DNA of 64,000 nucleotides. It comes from Dasyornis broadbenti. Taxonomy: Eukaryota > Chordata > Aves > Passeriformes > Dasyornithidae. Shown here piece by piece: positions 1 through 14,623 of this stretch. The notes under the pieces are model-generated. The model was not told the DNA's origin. It worked only from the letters and a program-made list of their open reading frames with translations, and did no database searches. Position 1 is the stretch's first letter; the number at the start of each line of letters is the position of its first letter. The stretch lies in NCBI GenBank assembly GCA_013397935.1, contig VZRN01005010.1:2604526-2668525 (forward strand). Direction: 5' to 3'. The position numbers and the translations under genes are program-made.

Positions 1-3000
1 GCATTTGCTGTTGAAAAGATACCATATTGACAATAAATATCTATCTCTGCTTCCACAAGAAGCTTACATAAATATAAAAAGGTTTTTTCTCTTGTTAGAA
101 AGAATGCTAAAAATATTTTATTTTAACTTAGTAGTGTATATGTATATACAAGGTAAATATGCATAGAATCAATTTGTATGTACATATATAAATAAGAAGT
201 GCAGAACTTGGCTTGTTGTATTTTTTGTTTGTTTTTGTTGGTTTATTTGACACGCTCCCTAAAGATTCTAGTAGAGTCAAAAGACTTACTTTCCCAAAGA
301 AGGGGCTATCAGAATTATAGCAGGAGGTTCCAGTGCAGATGACCGTAAAACATGCTGCTAGATCTATGTGAGCTATGAAAGAATAATTTCCATTTTCTTT
401 AAGATTAATTTTTGACTGCTAAATTTGTGTGGATTATCCTGTTTCTTTTGGAATGGGTCTTTAGTAAAGTTCTCATTGATCTAGCCATTCTTCAAGTAAG
501 AAATAATACTTATATGTTTTATTTTCTTCCTTGCGATGCTTATATTAAGTTTAGTGATTTGGAAGCTGTGGTGGAAATTCTACATTTAAAACTCACAAGA
601 AGTAACACGTTAAAGCTGTATATTTAAATCCATAGGAATCTGCTTGCTCAGTGACTATGCTTATAATAAATTATGTACATAAATGTACACACAGAGATTC
701 TCTCACCTTACTTAATTTATCCTTGCTTTTTCCCTTATCCACTTTTCTGAGCTGAGCAGTCCTTGAGGGAATTTGCTTTGAATGTGCTGCGGGACTGCTG
801 GGAAGTGGATTTGTGTGTTAATTTTAGATGGGTTTTAAGCTTGCTGATAACTTTCCCCTCTGTGATGAGATTTCCTTTTATTAGTTAATGCTGACTTGGC
901 TGCATTTGGACTGCATTCTCCATCACTCTTTATGAGTAGCAAAGTTACAACCACCGTAAAAGCAGAGAGCATGGAGGAAGAAGAGGTGGAATAAAGAATT
1001 TATTTTCATGTATTTGGGATTACCACATAACTCTCAAATAGTAGAGGAAAGTGGGTTTTAATGGTCTCCCTTAAGTTAGGGGTGGGGAAAAATCTCAGAC
1101 CAAAAAAAATTATTTATTTAGACTTTCTCTGTGTCTGTATTACTGTCATTCTTGTTTGAGACTAATGATTAAATGATGCCTTTTTATTTATTCAGATTTG
1201 ATTAGTAGGAGTGAGATTTAAATATTTATTTTCCTTCTGTGTTAACAGTAGTTTGGCAAGAGAGATTCAAGGTGAGTTGAATATTATAGAGTAGAAAAGG
1301 AGGTTCAGGGGCATCCCTGTGAAAACTAGGAGTACTGTAGGGTTCAGACATGGGTAATTTGAGGCTTGCAAAATATTTGTGTTGAATGGGGGGCAGGTGG
1401 AATTGGATGAATTTGTTTCCTCCTTTATCCAGTCATATCCAATCATAACCACTTGATCCAAATAACAAGTTCTATAGCTTATCTTATCAGAAGAAATTGA
1501 GAATTTTGGTAAAAGTTTGATTCTGGCTGTTTCCCAGATGTTACTGTTTAGCTTTGCACTCAAAAGATATGGAGGTTATCCTTTAGTCTGTTTTTCATTA
1601 CTCAGTTTTAAGTTGAAAAGCAAAGGAGAGTTTCTCTAAGAAAAATTATTGCACGTATGATTTTATTTTCCAATCACTTTAAATTTTATAATAATTTACT
1701 TGTTTTTAAAGTATTTTACTTATCCAACTCTCTTGAATCTGTGTTGCAGTATCATTATAATGCAGTTTAAAGACTAAAAAGAAATTGCTCAGATTGTAGT
1801 ATCTCAAGATATAACAAGAAAAATGCTTGTTCTGAAGCAATGATTTCTGGTGCTTTTTGACTTCTGGCATTTATGTAGCCAAGTTATGACACCAAATTTA
1901 GCACTTATGTGAGAAAAGCATTTGAGTTGTGTTAATATTGAGTAACAGGAACATATGCTTGCTGAGAAGCGTAGTGAATGTGTGCAGAAGGCACAGCTGA
2001 AGTAACTGAACTCAACTGAACATAAATAACATAAAAACCTCACTAAAGATACCATGGATGATACGAAAGGCTCACACACTTAGATGTTCATATCATGAAG
2101 GACATAGCAGCTTTTTGATACAGATGATGTACACCCATAAATAGAGTTGAGATGAACGATTTTTAAAATGGATATCTTAAGATGATTTTGTGGGGAAAAA
2201 AAAAAAGAAAAAGAGGAATTAAGTCTCAACAGCCTCTTGTACCTTACTTGTCCTTCTGAGTTTTATTAACATGTCTTTTCAGGCTAGGCAGATATCTTGG
2301 AGATACATATTTATGGACTTTTCAGCTGTCTTTTCACTGTTGGTTTGAACATTCTGTCTTTGATAAAAATCCTTTGGACTTTGGTGCTGTAACAGATGGC
2401 TTTAAAATGAGGGCTGAAGACATGCAGTATGAACAAACCGTGCACATGTGCCTCTCGGCAGTGGGATTTTAAATAACTGTAGCTGTATGGATTCACGGGA
2501 GCTGAAACTTTTCCGTTCTAGCACTAGGACACCTTGGAAACTTCACACAACATACTTGTAGGAGAATTACATTTAGCACAGCACTGCTCACTTTGTTGTG
2601 GAGCTGCAGTCGGTTCAGGACATGGGCCAAGCTGCTATGGACCGTATCACAAGACCTTAAAAGGTCCCTTGGACACCCACAAGCCACATTTCTGATATTA
2701 CAGCAATTGCAGTAACAAAACCTAGTTGCACTTTTAGGTCTCCTTTGCTGTTTGATGGCTTAAAACTAACTGTTTCTAAAACTGTCCATGCTACTAGAGA
2801 AATGGGGAGAAGAAAAATATTTTTGAAGACAAAACTACTGAAAGGACTGGTTTAATGTTGTCATGAAATAGTAAATAAAAACCCAGATGGAAATTTAATA
2901 TTCTTTAATACTTCAAGCAACAGTGTACTGAGCATATTGAACATTTTAAGCAGTGATCCTTTCTTTCTCATTGCATACATTACACTCTCCTTTTTTTTCT

Positions 3001-4347
3001 TGCATTGTGATTACATTTCCATACATTACCACAAACACTTCTCTAAAAGTCATGCCTTTTAAAACAGAAGTGTTCAGTTTGAAAGTGGTTTCCGATTCTA
3101 CTACTATGTTTTTGAAACAGATTTTCCTGAAATTTGTCTGTCAAAGGCATATTGCAAGCAATATGTGCCTGTTATATATACAGATGACCATTACTTAAGT
3201 CCCAGGAAAATCAAATTTTAACAAGCCATGTAGTTCTTCCATCTTCAAAAGAAAAAAAAAAAGGAAGTAAAAATTCAATTTTTAAATAAAATTGCTGCCT
3301 GGTTGGACTGTAATCACTAACTTGATGTTATACTTTATGGGAAGTAAAACCTTTTACAACCTTATTGTTCCCTGACACTGCAGTCTGCAGGATTTTCTTT
3401 CCCTCTCTAAAGCTGCTTCACAGTGCAGGTGTATAAGCTGCTGTTGTGTCTCCCCTGGTTCAGGTTGCATTTTCAGAGTTTGGGCTTGACTTCTGCCTCT
3501 AAGATGGATATAGCAGTCAAGTGTCCCATTCCCCACACCTGAGCACTGTCTGCAGGGCTCTGGCTGTGCCTGCTTTGCCTGCACCCACCCCTGAAGAGCT
3601 GCACACCTTCCTTGGGTCACAGACCAAGTACCACTGGCAAAAACTATCTCAGGAGTGGAGCAATGAGCCCATCACCTCCTGCCTTGCTGATCACAGCACA
3701 GTACATAATTTTGGCACCTTTTTTTCTGGTCACAGCTCAGGATCTTTGCTGACCTGGTAAACAAGAGGTCTTGCTTGCACAGAGGAACAGAAGGAGATGA
3801 TGAGTTTCTTTCCCAGAGGTTGTATTTTATTAGATATTGTACAGACATAAGTAAGAGAGTACTGCTGCTTTAGGGATTGACATTAGCAACCTACAGGTTG
3901 CTTCCAGCGGGTATTGTGTGTTTTGTTGATACTATGTTATCCATTTTCTCTCTCCTTTGTCTGTCTTGTTTTTATTAAGGTAGTGCCTGGAGAGGGTCGA
4001 TGTGCCAGTCACTGTAAGCACAAGAAGTCTTAGGCCAAGCTCCTGTTCGTATTAGATTGGTGGAGTGAGGGTGGACGAGAGGGGATAGAAGAGTAAAAGA
4101 CTTAGTAAGGTACTTTGCTTGCCTGGTGCCCTGCAGTCTGGCTTGTTTTACTGTCACTAACTACTACCATGGAGTGGTGGTATCAGCTCTGGTGGCAGTG
4201 TGAAATAGTACCTCAGTGCCTCTTTGGAGAAGGAGTAACTCCTGTGTTCACACTCCAAGTTCTTATACTTCTCCCTGCAGGAAAACAGTGAGTGTGCTTC
4301 AGAGAGGGCAGCATAAAACCTTTGCTGTAGAAGTGGTTTCTCTTTGT

Positions 4348-4460
4348 TAAAGAAACAAAACAAAGCAAAACAAAACAGAAACAAAACAAAACTAACAAAA
4401 AAACCAACAAAAAAATCTTAACCAACCAAAAAAAAAAAAACCCAAACCCAACAAAACAAG
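4348..4460. repeat. A-rich low-complexity tract (CAAAA-like)
   Basis: Imperfect CAAAA/CAAA units (acaaaacaaagcaaaac and similar) run into A tracts interrupted by CC. No tail or target duplication ties it to a specific retroelement. Confidence 0.9.
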
Positions 4461-6194
4461 TATGCTCTACATGCAGTTTTAAGGGCATTCCTTGATGAAA
4501 AGCTATTTTACTGGCTTCGTCCAGGCAATGGCTGGAAACCCTCTTTGCTCAGTTTGCTCAGCGGTTCTGCTGATCTGCACCTTCTGCCAGGCTGACAGTG
4601 CAGGTACTCAGCACATTCAGGGTTTGCCCTAGTGCCCCTTTCAAGTCTCTGCACAACCTTTGCTTGCTACAGTGTAAATCTGCTTTCCACGTGTTCTTTC
4701 TAAACTAAGGTAGCACCTCTAGTAGTAGATTTTGGTAATGGTGATAAGAGTAGTAATATTTTATCCCTGGCTTAAAGCCATTTAGGGATATCAAGACCTT
4801 GTAGGATCTGTTCTTAGCAGGAGCAGCCCTCTTTTCTAAGTAAATCAGGGCACTATAGTTGTAGGAATCTCTGGCCTATGAGTTAGCATTTTTTTTGCCT
4901 TGTCATTATATAAACTACTTCTCTTGCCTTGTTAGGCTTGTAGTAAAAGACTAGTTCTTAATTTAGCTGGCAGTTTCTTTGTAAAAGGGCTCAATGCTGT
5001 AGCAGAAAATGGCTTTTTTTTTGTGTCAGTGGCAACTGAAGGCTAATATTTCAGGCATGAAAGAGTAGAAGGGAGAGACTCCTTGACAGCAGGCTGAAAA
5101 CCCTTCTGAAAAAAGACTTCTGTCACAGAGACATCAGCCTCTGCAATTTCCCTTCCATGTGGAGAGAAACGCATTACAGAATCCTAAAGGACCTGAAGAG
5201 GGTCAAAAATGGTGATCCTTAATATCAGCCTGTGGGTGAAATGACACACAAGTGAAGAGCTGAGCGGAGCTGTCTGCCTCTTGTTTTGTGCTGTTTGTAA
5301 TCCAGCTGACATGGCTCCCTAGAAGATGAAATATCCATACGCTGGGATGACTGGACACTAGAGTGACAGGAATTTATGCAAGAAAAATATCCTTATATCT
5401 TTAAAAGGCCCACTGCAAGAACTTAAAGGCACCATTTGGTTAGTCTGCAGCTGGTCTTGGGTTTAAACGACTAGGTGTTGCACAGAGTTCTGTTTGAACT
5501 GAATACCAGTAAACTCTTTAATATACCAAGAGGACTGGGCACTCAGTAAGTAAGTGGAAAACTATACATAATGTTAATGCTGCTATGCAAGCTGTTACCT
5601 TAATAGTAAGAGTTTCCATGCCTTTTATTTTTTAGGCAGGTGTGTACTAGCAATCTGCTCTTTGATCATGTTTGCAACCAAAACACTTAGGACGAGAGGA
5701 GTGCACAGCTACCAGCTGTCAGGAATTTCCATGCTCTTCCTGCATACCATGAGGCATCTTTGCCTGCTTCTGTTCTTGTCTGTGTCCCAGTAACTCGCTA
5801 ATTGCTGAACCTCTGCCTTGCAGCGACACCTGCTGCCGAGGGCAGGCTTCACAGAAAGCCACTTCTTGGCTCAAATATGTCGTTTGCTGCTCCCTGGGTG
5901 ATTGCTAGTAGTTTTTCTAGAATATATTCAAGGTCTCTGTCTGATTCCACTGAGAATCTCTTTTTATGGAATCTCCTCTACTGAGCAGGTGTGGTGGGAT
6001 GTGTCGCTCCAGCACAAGGAAGTGTGTTGGTGGGCTTCAGAACCGATACAGAATGCACCGTAAATTGCACATCATTCAGCAACAGCAAATTAGAATGTAT
6101 GTTTGGAAATGGACCCTCTGGAGTGAACTGAAGTAATTTTGTGGCTAAAATCTGGATTTTGCTGAAGTACCAGTATTTGCTAACCACAGTCTTG

Positions 6195-6233
6195 ATCCAT
6201 TAGTGGGGGCATTGGTCCATTAGTGAGGGCATG
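6195..6233. repeat. Tandem duplication, about 19 bp
   Basis: tccattagtgggggcattgg is followed at once by tccattagtgagggcatg, a recent imperfect duplication. Confidence 0.85.
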
Positions 6234-9214
6234 ATTCCTAGCCTGTCTTTGATAACTTCCTTAATTCATATCTGGAACTGTTTGCATCTTAAAGCAGAAG
6301 GCAGATTTTATCAGATTAGGTGAGTCCTTTCTCTTCCCCTTTTAAATCCTTCTTTTCTTCCATACCCTGACAAGAAATTGGAGGGTTGGGGCAAGCTGGA
6401 AGATGCTCAAGGTGACTCATCAGTGTAAAAGGTGAATAGAAACCAGTGATCCCACTTCTTAAACTGAAAAACAAAAGTTAGGATAAGGCTGAGTGCTTTG
6501 AAAAATTATATCAGTAAAGTACAGATGTGTTTGAAGACCAATATAACTCTTGATTCACTATTTCTTTCTTCCCCCAAGCTGCCGTGGGGCTTGCTCTCTC
6601 AGGGTGCTGGTAGCCAGATGGAAAAACTGAATGGAGAGAGATCCTGGAAGGGGGCCACTCGAGTTTTGTTCAGAAAGACATAGACCTGTCAGCTGCAATC
6701 TTTTGTTCTTTCCTCAGGCAGATTTCTCAATAGTTTGGTCAAAGATTGAGCAAGAATAATTGAACTGGACATGCTAACTCTAATATATGGGCTCACAGGT
6801 ATGCTGCAAATCAAATGAGTTTGTGCAAAAAAATTAGCAGAATGTCTGCTGGCTAGGAATTGAAAATACACCAGGAGGGAAACTTTGGAGATATCCTCTT
6901 AAATGAGAGATTTTGTTAGTTTAGAGTTCAGTGAAATATATTTTCCAGTGTCAAAATAGATAACTTATATCAGTAATAGAAAAATAACATTGTTTTTTCC
7001 AGCATGAAAGTAATCCCAGCAGAGATACACACACTGTACCATGCTAATACAATTCTACTTTAATACAAAGTAGAAATTTAATATCATTCCTGAGATGTTA
7101 CTATTGCATTATCAAAAATGAATTTCAGCAAGAGCAAAATGACTGATGTTCCAAACAATATCATTAAAATTTGCAGCATGTCTCTTATAGACTGCAATAA
7201 TAATTTAAAGGTTACCTTTAATTATTTGTTGAGGGTTGTTGTTTTGGTTTTTTTTTTCTTTTTAATTTCTTTTTCTGTGTGGTTAGCTTTAATTATTTTT
7301 TCTTCTATAAGCATTTCTTTCTTAGTATTCCAATTTTTTAACAGAACAGTGCTTTGGTGGTTCTCTTATATAGGTTTGGTTTTGGTTTTTTTTTTTCCCC
7401 AAATGCATATTTGCATCATTTGACTGTTGAATGGATGGTGTCATTGCTCTTTAGAAGAGGACAGACTGGGAATACCCTGGTAACTGCAGCTGTGTTAGGG
7501 AGTAAATGTTTCTGTAACCATTCCTTGTTATTTTCACTATATGTGAGGAAATGCACCCCTCATGCCTGGGAAGAAAAGAGATATAATTTGATTTCCTTTC
7601 TGTCCCCAGTCTTTACTCTCAAACCAGACAAATGCCTCCCTGGGGGTAGGTGGTTGTCTCCTCCCCCTGCAAAGGCTTTCCCGTGGGTTTGTGGTGGCTG
7701 GGAGAGCAGCATCAGGGATGACTCAATGTGCCCCTTGTCTGCTGCTGGAAGGAGGCAGCATCTTTGCATCAGGCATAGTGTAGCACACAATTCCCTTCTC
7801 TCCAGTGGCACGGGAGCTGTTCAAATGGAGAGAGTGATGGCAGTGATGTCTCTGCAGCTCCCTGGGCACGGACACTCTCTCCAAGGCGTGTTTGCCTCCA
7901 CTCTGCACCTGCCCAGGGTGTGATACGGGGTTTGACAAGCTGCTGGCATGGGAACAGCTTGGCTTAATAGTCTCATCCTTGGTAGTGTGACAGGACAGTG
8001 CAAGAAGTTATTGCATATCAAGAGAAATAGCATGACCCTTACCCTTTTTATTCTTGCTTATGATATGAAAACTTGTCTTCTTTGCTTTGTCTTCATAATT
8101 TTTTTCTACAAAACCCCAGGAGGCCCATGCTCATCTGCTTATACTTTTTACTTTGCTCTCACAATTGCTAAATTTTAAGTAAAGTAAACTAATTATGTGG
8201 GTCATAAAGCAGATCCTGGAATAGGAGGCAGTGGGAATGCAGAACAGCAGTGGGGAAGAATGGAGAGGGATGAGGACCAGCTGCATGCAAGAACCTCTCA
8301 AATTGTGGCTTTAAACAAATACTATTTTATGCCCCTCCAGGTAAGCCTTTTAAACTGTAGTTAGTTAGGTGTTGGGTTGGCTACATATAAAGGAAAGTTT
8401 AGCCTTCTTCAGTTAGTCATAGCTATTGATTATGGTTTGCTAAAAAGAGCATCAAATATTTCTGAGATGGGAAGCTAGCTGTAAAACCAGATTTCTGAAA
8501 TTTCTTTTCTGTGCCAGGGGACTATTGATAGGCTGTGACTTGATAGTTTTACCTATGAACAAGATAAATGACAGGACCAGAATCTCTAGTTATCTTTTTT
8601 TTTTTTTTTTAAACATTATTTTCGTTTATAAAGGTGGCAGTTTGGTCACCTTTTAATTTTTCACAGAGAAATCAGTGCATCCTTAAGCAAAAACCCCCTT
8701 CAAACTGCAAAATCCATTACAAGCTCTGGTGATTTTACCAAGCAGGTGGCGAGGCATTATGCAAATATTTTTCTTCATTGGCAAAACTATTCTCGTTGCC
8801 TTTATGGTATAGATGTATGTATGTACCATCTGGTGAACCAAAGATTCCAAGGTGGCTTTCCAGGTCTGTGTGAGAGTGTCATGTGTGAAATCAGGGCACT
8901 GCTGTTCCTTGCTAGGTGGAACAGTCCCCCAGTGTTGGATGTTCAACTTTGCACAGACAGCCATCTGCCACAGGGGCTTAGTCATGTTATTATCAGAACA
9001 TGGTAATAAACCTCTTTCATCAAACCTCTTAAGAGAGAGGATCCTGCCTTAAACACACGGTGCTGAAGTGGGCTGGTTGAACTTGACCTTGAGTGCCTTA
9101 GCTAATGCATGACCAACAGAGACATCTGGAAGTAAACTAATAAAAAGGAGTGAGAAAATAAATATTTTACATGGAAGTCCTTTATTACACATACTAATAT
9201 GTGTTTGTTGTGGA

Positions 9215-9292
9215 GTTGGATTTACTTTGGGGGTTGGGTTTTTTTTGATGTAGGGTAGTTGGTTGGTTGTTTGTTTGTTTGCTTGTTTTTAA
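9215..9292. repeat. G/T-rich low-complexity tract
   Basis: The stretch is made of T runs and GTTTGTTTGTTT-type tetramers, for example ggttggttgtttgtttgttt. Confidence 0.85.
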
Positions 9293-12200
9293 TTCTCTAA
9301 TATTCAACATTTAAGACTCAGGCCTGGGAATTCCCCGATATAGGGTTCAGAGGCTTGGTCAAGGATGGATGAGCACAAGGAAAGAAAACTGGGTATCTGG
9401 GGAAGACAGGAGTTCTGTTCTTTTAAAAAAAGACATAAGCTCCAGGTGGAAAGACTGACTTCTGTAAAATTCTTGTGCTTCAAAGACCAATAGGTAATGA
9501 TACTGTAGGCTCATGAAAGATAAATCCAGATTAAACAAGTAAAAAGGGGGGGGAGGGTTGTTTAATCATTTTACCAGCTCTTCACTAGCAATACTGATTT
9601 AAACAAGGCTGAGGGCAGGAGCACACTACTTGAAATGAAAATGTTGTGTACTAATCTGGAATCTCCAGCACATCTGGTAGATAAGGTAGCATGGGATTGG
9701 TACGGTGATTCAAATCACATTTGAACACGCTGTCTTCTAATATTTTCTGTTCCTGATAATGAAGTGTTTAGTATGGACAGAGCTTGTAAATTAAATAGAA
9801 TATTGATATTCTTTTTGGCCAACACTTGGCTGATTTAAATAAGGATATATTAGATATAGTTAGGACATTTTTATAAGCTGTATTTCTCTGGAAAATTTAA
9901 CAGGGTGATAATTTCCAATTAAGTAGCAACATGGAAATGGAACACTTTTTATAGTAGTGCTCACAGCTGCTATATAGTTCTTGGGATTCTTTTTCACTGA
10001 ACAATTTTGAGAACAAAGAGCAGCAGATACAATATGTAATATATTACCATTTGAACAAGGCTGTGTCTTGGGGTTTTGCTTGTTTGTTTCTTAGGAAATG
10101 TGTTCTAAAAGCGGACTTTCAGAATAAGCTCAGGTATGCTAAATCTAAGGTTTTGTTTATTGAATGCACGGGTTTCAACTACAAGGGGAAAATGGCCCCA
10201 GAAAAGAGGTCAGTATTTCTGGTCAATAAAGATTAAGTGGTTTGGCTTATGCTCAGGGGATGACAAAAGGCTTCTGTATTAGCATTAATTTAAAAGGGGA
10301 TATAATAGTTAGATAAGAGGTAATTTAGATAAAACAAAGAATATCATACCTGGTTTGCATGACTTCACTTCTGAACCGCAGACTTCAATATATGCTAAAG
10401 TCCAGTCTCTCTTCTTCAAAAGGAAAAATATTGACCAAAATGAGAGGGAAAAGTTATTTCATTTTGCACTTTTAGGCCTATTTATCTTCATAACACATTG
10501 AAATTGAAGGCCTGGAGCAGTAACTGTAGCATTTTGATAAAAGTCATGTGCAATGTACTGATTATCTTTGTAACTGGAAACTAGACATGGGCAGCATGTT
10601 TTTAATAGTTTAGAACACTGAATAGTCTCAAATTCGGGGGCTGGAGTCCCCACTGAGCCTCTACTTTCTATTCATTCTAGGCCTTTCTTCCTTTTTGAAG
10701 TCCTGGGGAACTGCCATAGGGCTGTTCCAGAAGTAGAGGACACGAGCTGTTTCTATTTAATGCAAAGATCTATTAATTAATTACCTGTTTGCAGCCTTGC
10801 TATGAGGAGAGTTGTCACACAGAAGCTTATTCCCCTTGAGAATATACACTTGGTTTTGTACAGTAAACTCTAGATTGCCTCCCACAAATATTTTTACTTG
10901 GAAATTTCACATTAAAGTTCTTTTATAGCTTTAATAAAGAGAGATTTTGAAATCAATACACTTGTTTCTTCATCACTTTTATGAGCTGGGACATTACTGC
11001 TATGCCATCTTCATTCATAACCAGACTTTCCAGATAGATGCTGATTATGTTTTTTTCAAGGACGGCAGCATTGGTTTTGCATTTGTGTTATGTAAGAGAG
11101 TTCAGATGTGAAATCCCATTTAGCACTCAGAAATACAGTTTCCAGTCTGGTTTGAAGCTGATTCTGACTGTCCAAATGAGCTTTCTTTGTATGTTGTGAT
11201 GATTTAACATACTATGTCATCAAGATAGCTAAAAACTTCCAAAAAATTATTGTTGGTGATGATTATTTCTTTTGAAAATGCTAATTCACACCTTCTATAT
11301 TATTTTTAGACTGAAAATATCCTATTTTGTGAATTCTTTGGGGGTTTTCTACTATTTTATTAAATGCAAATAATGAAAGAAATGTGTTTGAGAAAATTAA
11401 ACCATGGATGTGATCTTTTATATGAGTATGCTAGCTAATACCGACCTTCTTTCTTGACTGTTGGGAAACTTAGCTAAAAGGAAGTGCCTAACAGGAATAT
11501 TATTTCATTTTTAGATTTATTTTGTGTGGGAAGATATTGGAGATCAAGATTAGTCTTGATGCAGGTAGCTGAAAGTCTTCCTAAGAGGAGCAATATATTG
11601 TAATATCCATGTTCATTTTCAGCCTTGGAACTGTATTAAACTTCCAGTGCTAGAGTAATAGCAATGAAAATCCACTGCTTCCATGAAACCGCTCTGGTTT
11701 GGATTGGTGCAAATGCCAGTGCATATGTACTTGTATCTATTCCAAATATGAAATAAAGTAGGTAAGATCAAGTCTTCTTGTAATTTTACATTTCCAGTTT
11801 CTTCAAAAAAACTTCCACTGCAGTTTACCACTGCCCAAATCTGGGAGTTAAGGCAACTAAAAGATGTGGGGGTCAGTCAGAAACAATAGAGTGAAACTGT
11901 CATAAGTTAAATAATGACAGTTTGGGGGAGGGGGGAAGGTGTTGACCATTTCTCTGGGTGGTGTTTTTAATCATTTAATGTTACAATTATTTGCTTGAAA
12001 ATGCATTGAACGGTTATCTGCTAAAAGTAGAGGAAATTATCAATACACAAGGGTATGTAGCATGAACATAGGTTACATTATCAAGACATTAGAAAATACA
12101 TTTTAAAGATCAATTCCACTTGCATTAGGAAAATGTATTTACCATCCTAATATTTCCTTCTCTGGTTTCTTGTTTGTCCCTCTTTTATATACTTGTTTCC

Positions 12201-14586
12201 AAACAACTTTTAGACCAAGATTATTCTCTTGAATATTTTAAATAAGTTTTCAAGTAGGTGTCAAAGCATGCTTGATTCATTCAGAAATTTATGCTTTGTA
12301 ATAATCTAGTTGTCTTTTAACGAAATTGGAGTTTCTGACTTTTATGAGCTCTGAAATTTCCTTGACACACAAAAATTTTTGTTAGACTATGATATAAAAT
12401 GGTTCTGTGGAAATCTATTCTGGGCTCTAAGGAAAGATGTGTGCTTTAGTAGCGTGAGAATTAATATATTTTGTGCAATTTAAATAAATGTGATTAATTT
12501 TTTTATGTGTTGCCGGCTACTGCAAATCCAATTTAGGCAAACAAAATTTGAACTATAAATGCATTAGCTGAAAATATTTAATCATAGACATGAGTATGAA
12601 CTTATCTTGCTCATTGCTTTACACTTGCAGGTTGGTTTAAATTATTAATGCATATTGTTGAGTGGAAGCAGAAGAGACAGTAGCACTCATGTGGCTGTGA
12701 TGAGGAACATAGAGTTGCTGGTCGCCAGTAGCAGTAGGAAACTATTTCTTCTTTGCTGTTTTAGCACAGATGACTACCCTTTTCCAAATATTGCCTCCCT
12801 GCCTGCCCTACATCCTTCTCAATCTGGGGTAGGGAGCAATAATTTCATGAAGGCTGTTATTGATGATGCAGTGCCAGATCAAAAAAAAGCTTCTTTTTTT
12901 TTTTAATCTTTGCAGTCTGATCCTTTGTGCAAATGTAGATGCATAATGCTAATAAAGGTGATTATTTTCTTTAGTCAGAATTTTTTTCCATATAGTAGTA
13001 GAGTCAGCTTGTTACTAAAGTTTATCTGATAACAACACTGACCAGCAATTAAAAATTGCAGGCAGTTGGGGTATTCTATCATGTTTGTAGCTGCTTATTT
13101 TCCTTCTGTCAGAAATCAATACTGCAGCAATGGAAAATAGGAAATGAAGAAATAAAAAGTTGCATTCAAAGCTTGAAGTCAATGGAGGTTACATAGAATT
13201 ATTAAACAATATGATTTTAAAACTTCAGAAGTAAAATTAATGTTGAAGCCTCTCCATTTCACTTGATAACTAGGTAATGGATGCAGAAAAAGCTAGCTGC
13301 ACACTCTTGCAGTTACTTCACTTTCAATTATATTTCATTGTAGGTGTTTGCTGTAGGTATCAGACCCTGGTAGACAGGTTATAGTAAAGTTTTGTTAGTG
13401 AGGTGCATTGCACTTGCAAAGCAATAGAAGCAGGTGGTGTTTGAAGGGCAGCCTGATGGGATGTGTTGTGAAGGATCAGCGATTTGATGTTCGAGACTCG
13501 GTGGATCCTTCTTCAGCGATTGGGGTTCAGAAGCAAAGTCTGCAAACCAGGATCCAACCCAACCCTCAGGCCAATGTTTGGCACTACAGGAAGGGCTTGT
13601 GAATCTCTGGGGAATTCCTGGTATCAGATCATACTTCAATAAGATGCAAATATATAGCTGTAGAGAGCTTGTATTCCTTCTCACTCTGGAAAACACAGAT
13701 TTAAGGCCCAGGTAGGACTTCCTGCTTTTGTTTCAGCAGCTCATTTGATTTGTGAGGATCTTAGATTTGGCAAATTATTCTTTAAATACATTCAAAACAA
13801 GGAGTTTATCAGGAAAAAAGGTCAGGATTAATATTATGCACTTCAGTGCGTTTTTCCTTTTCTTCTTTTTTTTTTTTTTCTTTTGTCTCTGCCCTAATTG
13901 GTGTTTTTTTACTGTTACCTAGTAAAAATAGATGTGTGCTCAGGGCAAAAAGAAAAGCTGATTAAATGTTATATTATTGCTTTAGCTGTCATTTTTCAAA
14001 CAGAGAGTAAAAAAAAATAAGGAGAAAATAAAAAGAATAAACTGCTTCCTGATTCTTCCCCCAGTGGCATCAAGCCATGTGGCCTTGTCATGAAAAGGTC
14101 ACTTAAATTTTAGTTGCAATGATGGCAGCAAGTACTTCGGTTTACATTTGAGCTCTCCCCCCCTGGTTTTCTCTGTGACACAGCACAGGACTGCTGTGCT
14201 TGTGGAGCCTGTTACAGTGATGGGTGTAAGGCAGTGCAGTGAGTACCACCGCTCTTGAGTTTGACAGAATGGGAGAATGACAGAAAAGAGAAGACAGAAT
14301 CATGTCCTAAGTGAGGCTTGTAGGAATATTAAATATGATACCTGACAAGAGATTACTCCCAACCCAGCAGCCTTGAATATGAATCATTGTAATGAACTCT
14401 GCACAGAAGTGCTCCTGAAGACAGTCCAGAAACTCACTTCAGTGAAATCACAGTTGCTCCCCTGCTTCTGTCTCTGGCAGCAGGTTACTGCTACTGTGTT
14501 TACTGGTACTCAAGATTTTTTGCTTGCATTTGTGTTTTCTAGTACTTAAGAATTTATTTGTTAAAGGGTTGATCTGCTGTTCTCTT

Positions 14587-14623
14587 ATTCTTTTTCTTTC
14601 TTTCTTTTTTTTTTTTTTTTTTT
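14587..14623. repeat. Pyrimidine-rich tract ending in TTTACAG
   Basis: CTTTCTTTC units run into about 20 T and then acag. It resembles a splice acceptor, but an in-frame stop follows soon in the sequence and no matching exon or donor is convincing. Confidence 0.85.

Noticed and set aside
7354..7923. 189-codon open frame on the plus strand
   Set aside because: It starts in a T-rich tract, shows no domain, has no recognised homologue and has no splice context. Reported only as an open question.
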